DNA of 64,000 nt from Cronobacter sakazakii (GTDB lineage Bacteria > Pseudomonadota > Gammaproteobacteria > Enterobacterales > Enterobacteriaceae): the NCBI RefSeq assembly GCF_000982825.1, contig NZ_CP011047.1, positions 4,216,001 through 4,280,000 of the forward strand, given 5' to 3'. The notes under the pieces were generated by a model, which worked only from the letters and a program-made list of their open reading frames with translations, was not told the origin of the DNA and did not search any database. Shown here one piece after another: positions 60,616-64,000 of this stretch. The translations under genes were made by a program, and so were the position numbers. Each line of letters opens with the position of its first letter. Within the stretch, counting starts at the first letter, position 1.

Positions 60616-61434
60616 TCATTCGGGGGAATAATCAAGGTGTGGATGCTCCAGCCAATGCGTCAAATAGTGGGCGACCGCCTGTCTGCTGCAGTGCCCGATC
60701 ACTGGCAGATGCGGGAGCTCTGCCAGAAGCTGCGGCATCGCGTTGCCCATAATCAGCCCCTTCCCTGCCAGCGATAACATTTCGCGGTCGTTCATGGCGT
60801 CACCAAACGCCATACAATCCGCCATCGTAATGCCCAGATGCTGGCTCAACGCCTGCAGCGCCGCGCCTTTATTACACCCCGGCGGCAGCACCTCCAGACA
60901 GTCGAGCGCGGAAAAGCAAATATGCGCCTGCGAACCAAGCGCCTGGCAAAGCTTAACGCGCAGTTCGCACAGCGTGTCGTGGTCGGCGACAAAGCAGATT
61001 TTCGTTACCTGATGGGCAGGAAGCCGCTTCAGATCGGTGAGCTGATAGCAAAACCCGCTCCAGGCGTGCGCGTCCAGCAGCGCCGGATCGTCGTTATCCG
61101 TCAGCCAGCCGCTGTCGTTAAACACGTGCAGACTGGCTGATGTATCCCAGTGGCCATGCAGCACCGCTTCCGCGACCTGCGGCGATAAATCTTCTGCGAA
61201 CAGCAGCTCGCCCGACGGCGCATGAATGCGCGTGCCGTTGCCGGTAATGAGGAACGCTTCCAGCGCGATTTTTTGCAGCATCTGTCGCATTTCCAGCAAA
61301 TGACGACCGGTTGCAAACGCCAGCGTCACGCCGCGCTGATGCAAACGGTGCAGCGCCATCTGTGTGGCTTCACCAAGCTGATGGTCTGGCATCAGCAGCG
61401 TGCCATCCATATCAAAAGCAGCCAGTCGCGCCAT
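60616..61434 (-). CDS. cof: HMP-PP phosphatase Cof (HAD family)
   Basis: HAD-superfamily Cof-type phosphatase that hydrolyses the thiamin precursor HMP-pyrophosphate and other phosphates. 272 residues with motif I AAFDMDGTLLMPDHQLG, motif II LAFATGRHLLEM, motif III Lys in PPGCNKGAALQAL and motif IV MAFGDAMNDREML. Same length as E. coli Cof. In E. coli cof and ybaO are close; here the desulfhydrase and coiled-coil genes lie between. Confidence 0.94.
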   Translation of the reverse strand: MARLAAFDMDGTLLMPDHQLGEATQMALHRLHQRGVTLAFATGRHLLEMRQMLQKIALEAFLITGNGTRIHAPSGELLFAEDLSPQVAEAVLHGHWDTSASLHVFNDSGWLTDNDDPALLDAHAWSGFCYQLTDLKRLPAHQVTKICFVADHDTLCELRVKLCQALGSQAHICFSALDCLEVLPPGCNKGAALQALSQHLGITMADCMAFGDAMNDREMLSLAGKGLIMGNAMPQLLAELPHLPVIGHCSRQAVAHYLTHWLEHPHLDYSPE

Positions 61435-61525
61435 GGTTCGTCTCCCTCTGTCGGTTGACTTGCAGTATTGCCTGGCATATACGGAACTAATAGTGAAGAG
61501 TTAGGAAAAATCGTTCCGGGTTTAT

Positions 61526-63256
61526 ATGCGCCTTCTGAACCGACTTAATCAGTTTCAGCGTTTGTGGCAGCCTTCCGAGGGCGCGCCGCAGGCCGTGACT
61601 ATCAGCGAGCTCGCCGTGCGTTGTTTTTGCAGTGAACGCCACATGCGCACGCTGCTTCGCCAGCTTGAACAGCACGGCTGGCTGCGCTGGCGCGCGCAGT
61701 CGGGACGCGGCAAGCGGGGCGAGCTGATCTTTCTGGTATCGCCGCACACCGTGCGCGCCGGCATGATGGAAACGGTGTTAAGCCAGGGGCAGACGCATAA
61801 TGCGCTGGCGCTCGCACAACTGGCGTCCGGGCAACTGCGCCAGTTACTGCATCCGTTTCTGGGCGGCCAATGGCATAACGACACGCCGACGCTGCGCATT
61901 CCCTACTACCGCCCGCTGGAGCCGCTCAAGCCCGGCTTTTTGCCCGGCCGCGCCGAGCAGCATCTCGCCCGGCAGATCTTCAGCGGCCTGACGCGTTTTA
62001 ATCCCGACACCGCGCGCCCGGAAGGCGATTTAGCCCACCACTGGCGCGTTTCGCCGGACGGGCTCAGCTGGTGGTTTTATCTGCGCCCTACCCTGCACTG
62101 GCACAATCACGAGCCAATAGATGCCTGGCAACTCCGCCAGCGGCTGCAACAACTGTTTGAGCTGGAGACGCTGCGCCAGCTTTTCGCGAGCGTCAGAGAG
62201 ATTACGGTGGAGCATAAGCACTGCCTGCGTGTTGAACTCACGCGCCCGGATCACTGGCTCGCGTGGCGTCTTGCCAGTCACGGCTGTTATCTGGCGCATC
62301 CGGATGACACAACGATCGGCAGCGGGCCATTCCGGCTCGCCACGTTTACGCCTGAGCTGGTGCGCATTGAAAGCCACGATCGCTGTCATCTCGGGCATCC
62401 GTTGCTGAACGCGGTTGAATACTGGATAACGCCCGGACTCTTCGACAGCGCGCTCGGTACCAGCTGTCGGCACCCGGTACAGATAGCCATCGGGCAGCAG
62501 GAAGAACTCGTACATCTGCGCCCCGTCAGCAACAGCATCAGCCTCGGGTTCTGTTATCTCGGCATCCGGCAAAACGGACAACTCTCACACGCGCAGGCGC
62601 GCTGGCTGATGCAACGGGTTCACCGCAGCGGCATGATAGATTCCCTGCCGCTTGATGAGCATCTGATTACGCCAAGCAGTGAGCTGCTACCGGGCTGGCA
62701 TCTGCCGCAATGGCCCGACGAGCCTCCTCCACCGCTGCCGCCCTCGCTGACGCTGGTCTATCATCTGCCGGTGGAATTGCCGGTAATGGCACGCCAGCTT
62801 CAGCATGAGCTGGCACAGCGTGGATGCACGCTCACGCTGCATTTTCATAATGCGAAAAACTGGGACGGCTGTACGCAACTGGCGCAGGCGGATATCGTCA
62901 TGGGTGACAGGCTGATTGGCGAAGCGCCGGAATATACGCTGGAGCAGTGGCTGCGCTGCGATCCGCTCTGGCGACATCTGTTAACAGGCCCACAGCGGGC
63001 GCATCTGGAAGCCACTCTTGACGCGGTGCAAAGCCACCCTGATGAACAGAGCCGTCACGCGGCGCTGCGCGAGGTATGGCAGACGCTGATGCACGACGCC
63101 GTTATCACTCCGCTCTTTAATTATCGCTACCAGATAAGCGCGCCGCCGGGCGTGAACGGCATCGAACTGAACGCGCTCGGCTGGTTTGATTTTAGCCGCG
63201 CGTGGCTGCCGCCGCCGCAAGAAGCTGGTGGACGCGACGGTGCGGCGCTACCATAA
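61526..63256 (+). CDS. ybaE: SgrR-family transcriptional regulator YbaE
   Basis: 576 residues with an N-terminal SgrR-type winged helix (TISELAVRCFCSERHMRTLL, RQLEQHGWLRWRAQSGRGKR) and a C-terminal solute-binding-protein-like domain (FSGLTRFNPDTARPEGDLAH, HWRVSPDGLSWWFYLRPTLH). Ligand and targets are unknown. Position between cof and queC matches E. coli ybaE (566 residues). Confidence 0.92.
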   Translation: MRLLNRLNQFQRLWQPSEGAPQAVTISELAVRCFCSERHMRTLLRQLEQHGWLRWRAQSGRGKRGELIFLVSPHTVRAGMMETVLSQGQTHNALALAQLASGQLRQLLHPFLGGQWHNDTPTLRIPYYRPLEPLKPGFLPGRAEQHLARQIFSGLTRFNPDTARPEGDLAHHWRVSPDGLSWWFYLRPTLHWHNHEPIDAWQLRQRLQQLFELETLRQLFASVREITVEHKHCLRVELTRPDHWLAWRLASHGCYLAHPDDTTIGSGPFRLATFTPELVRIESHDRCHLGHPLLNAVEYWITPGLFDSALGTSCRHPVQIAIGQQEELVHLRPVSNSISLGFCYLGIRQNGQLSHAQARWLMQRVHRSGMIDSLPLDEHLITPSSELLPGWHLPQWPDEPPPPLPPSLTLVYHLPVELPVMARQLQHELAQRGCTLTLHFHNAKNWDGCTQLAQADIVMGDRLIGEAPEYTLEQWLRCDPLWRHLLTGPQRAHLEATLDAVQSHPDEQSRHAALREVWQTLMHDAVITPLFNYRYQISAPPGVNGIELNALGWFDFSRAWLPPPQEAGGRDGAALP

Positions 63257-63285
63257 CGGTTTTGCTACTCAATGACAGGGGCTTT

Positions 63286-63981
63286 ATGAAACGTGCCGTT
63301 GTGGTCTTCAGCGGGGGCCAGGACTCCACCACCTGCCTGATTCAGGCGTTACATCAATATGATGAAGTGCATTGCGTCACGTTCGATTACGGCCAGCGCC
63401 ATCGGGCGGAGATTGATGTCGCCAGCGCCCTTGCCGCATCGCTGGGCGCACGGGCGCATAAAGTGCTGGATGTGACGCTGCTTAACGAACTCGCGGTCAG
63501 CAGCCTGACGCGCGACAGCATCCCGGTGCCGGATTACGATCCTGACGCCGAAGGCTTGCCAAGCACTTTCGTGCCTGGCCGCAATATTCTCTTCCTGACG
63601 CTGGCCTCGATTTACGCGTATCAGGTGCAGGCGGAGGCGGTGATTACCGGCGTGTGCGAGACCGATTTTTCCGGCTATCCGGATTGCCGCGATGAATTTG
63701 TCAAAGCGCTGAATCATGCCGTCGCGCTCGGCATGGCGCGCGATGTGCGTTTTGAAACGCCGCTGATGTGGCTTAACAAAGCCGAAACCTGGGCGCTCGC
63801 CGATTACTGGGGCAAGCTTGATGTCATCCGCCGCCAGACCCTGACCTGCTATAACGGCATTCAGGGTGATGGCTGCGGCGAATGCGCGGCCTGCCATCTG
63901 CGCGCCAACGGCCTTAGCCAGTACCAGGCCGATAAACCTGCCATTATGGCCGCGATGAAGCAGAAAACCGGGCTTAAATAG
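63286..63981 (+). CDS. queC: 7-cyano-7-deazaguanine synthase
   Basis: Queuosine pathway: converts 7-carboxy-7-deazaguanine to preQ0 using ATP and ammonia. 231 residues, E. coli length, with the PP-loop VVFSGGQDSTTCLIQAL (residues 6-22), GRNILFLTLASIYAYQ, and the zinc site CYNGIQGDGCGECAACHLRA. ATG at 63286 follows AGGGGCTTT. It starts 29 bp after ybaE and may be read through from it. Confidence 0.97.
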   Translation: MKRAVVVFSGGQDSTTCLIQALHQYDEVHCVTFDYGQRHRAEIDVASALAASLGARAHKVLDVTLLNELAVSSLTRDSIPVPDYDPDAEGLPSTFVPGRNILFLTLASIYAYQVQAEAVITGVCETDFSGYPDCRDEFVKALNHAVALGMARDVRFETPLMWLNKAETWALADYWGKLDVIRRQTLTCYNGIQGDGCGECAACHLRANGLSQYQADKPAIMAAMKQKTGLK

Positions 63982-64000
63982 CCAGGTTTTTCCCGCTTAA

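Noticed and set aside
1..64000. tRNA or rRNA genes
   Set aside because: None was recognised; ffs is the only stable RNA gene I can support.

Overview
This window is chromosomal DNA of a gamma-proteobacterium of the Enterobacteriaceae. The long runs of genes (gsk-hemH-adk-htpG-recR, ybaB-dnaX-apt-ybaN-priC-ybaM-mscK-acrRAB-tomB-hha-maa-ylaC, and ffs-atl-ybaY-tesB-amtB-glnK-mdlBA-decR...cof-ybaE-queC) follow the Escherichia coli order in the 10-minute region, but the proteins differ enough, and the accessory blocks are such, that the source is a relative rather than E. coli. A Cronobacter-like organism is my best guess; this is an inference from gene content and high GC, not a proven identification.

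Layout. 1-5211: partial gsk, hemH, then a glycerate kinase / GntP-type permease / CdaR-type regulator cluster in place of E. coli aes. 5346-8961: adk, htpG (with a clear sigma-32 promoter) and recR. 9036-14612: a complete five-gene chaperone-usher fimbrial operon sitting inside the normally contiguous ybaB-recR unit. 14977-30475: conserved core genes including dnaX with its programmed frameshift signal, the mechanosensitive channel MscK, the AcrRAB multidrug efflux system with a palindromic AcrR operator, and TomB/Hha. 30504-30908: the zinc-free ribosomal protein paralogues rpmJ2 and rpmE2 behind a Zur-like box. 31048-36613: a chemoreceptor broken by an amber codon, then a sulfur-type operon (2OG/Fe oxygenase plus a methionine-family ABC importer) headed by a tiny cysteine-rich leader peptide. 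36778-42181: PdeB-like c-di-GMP phosphodiesterase, a double GNAT protein, a YczE membrane protein divergent from a MocR/YczR regulator, a 42-residue membrane peptide, and a small ribbon-helix-helix pair.

42473-47759 is the most plastic part: after the 4.5S RNA gene (ffs) come five tandem copies of a 49-bp palindromic repeat, an amidase-type toxin with a periplasmic immunity candidate, a full 768-bp IS1 without a matching target duplication, CRISPR-type-I-E-repeat-like remnants, and an orphan but motif-complete cas3. 47965-56081 returns to the core (atl, broken by a second amber codon; ybaY, tesB, amtB-glnK with sigma-54/NtrC signals, the MdlAB ABC exporter, DecR). A cysteine-desulfhydrase-like gene is divergent from decR. 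57638-60576 is an unfamiliar two-gene operon: a lipoprotein and an 834-residue periplasmic coiled-coil protein with exact 180-bp internal repeats and an FKBP_N-like tail. The window ends with cof, ybaE and queC.

Themes: two genes each interrupted by a single in-frame TAG where a Gln codon is expected; repeated sulfur/cysteine logic (leader peptide, ABC importer, DecR/desulfhydrase); and several periplasm-facing accessory systems of uncertain role.
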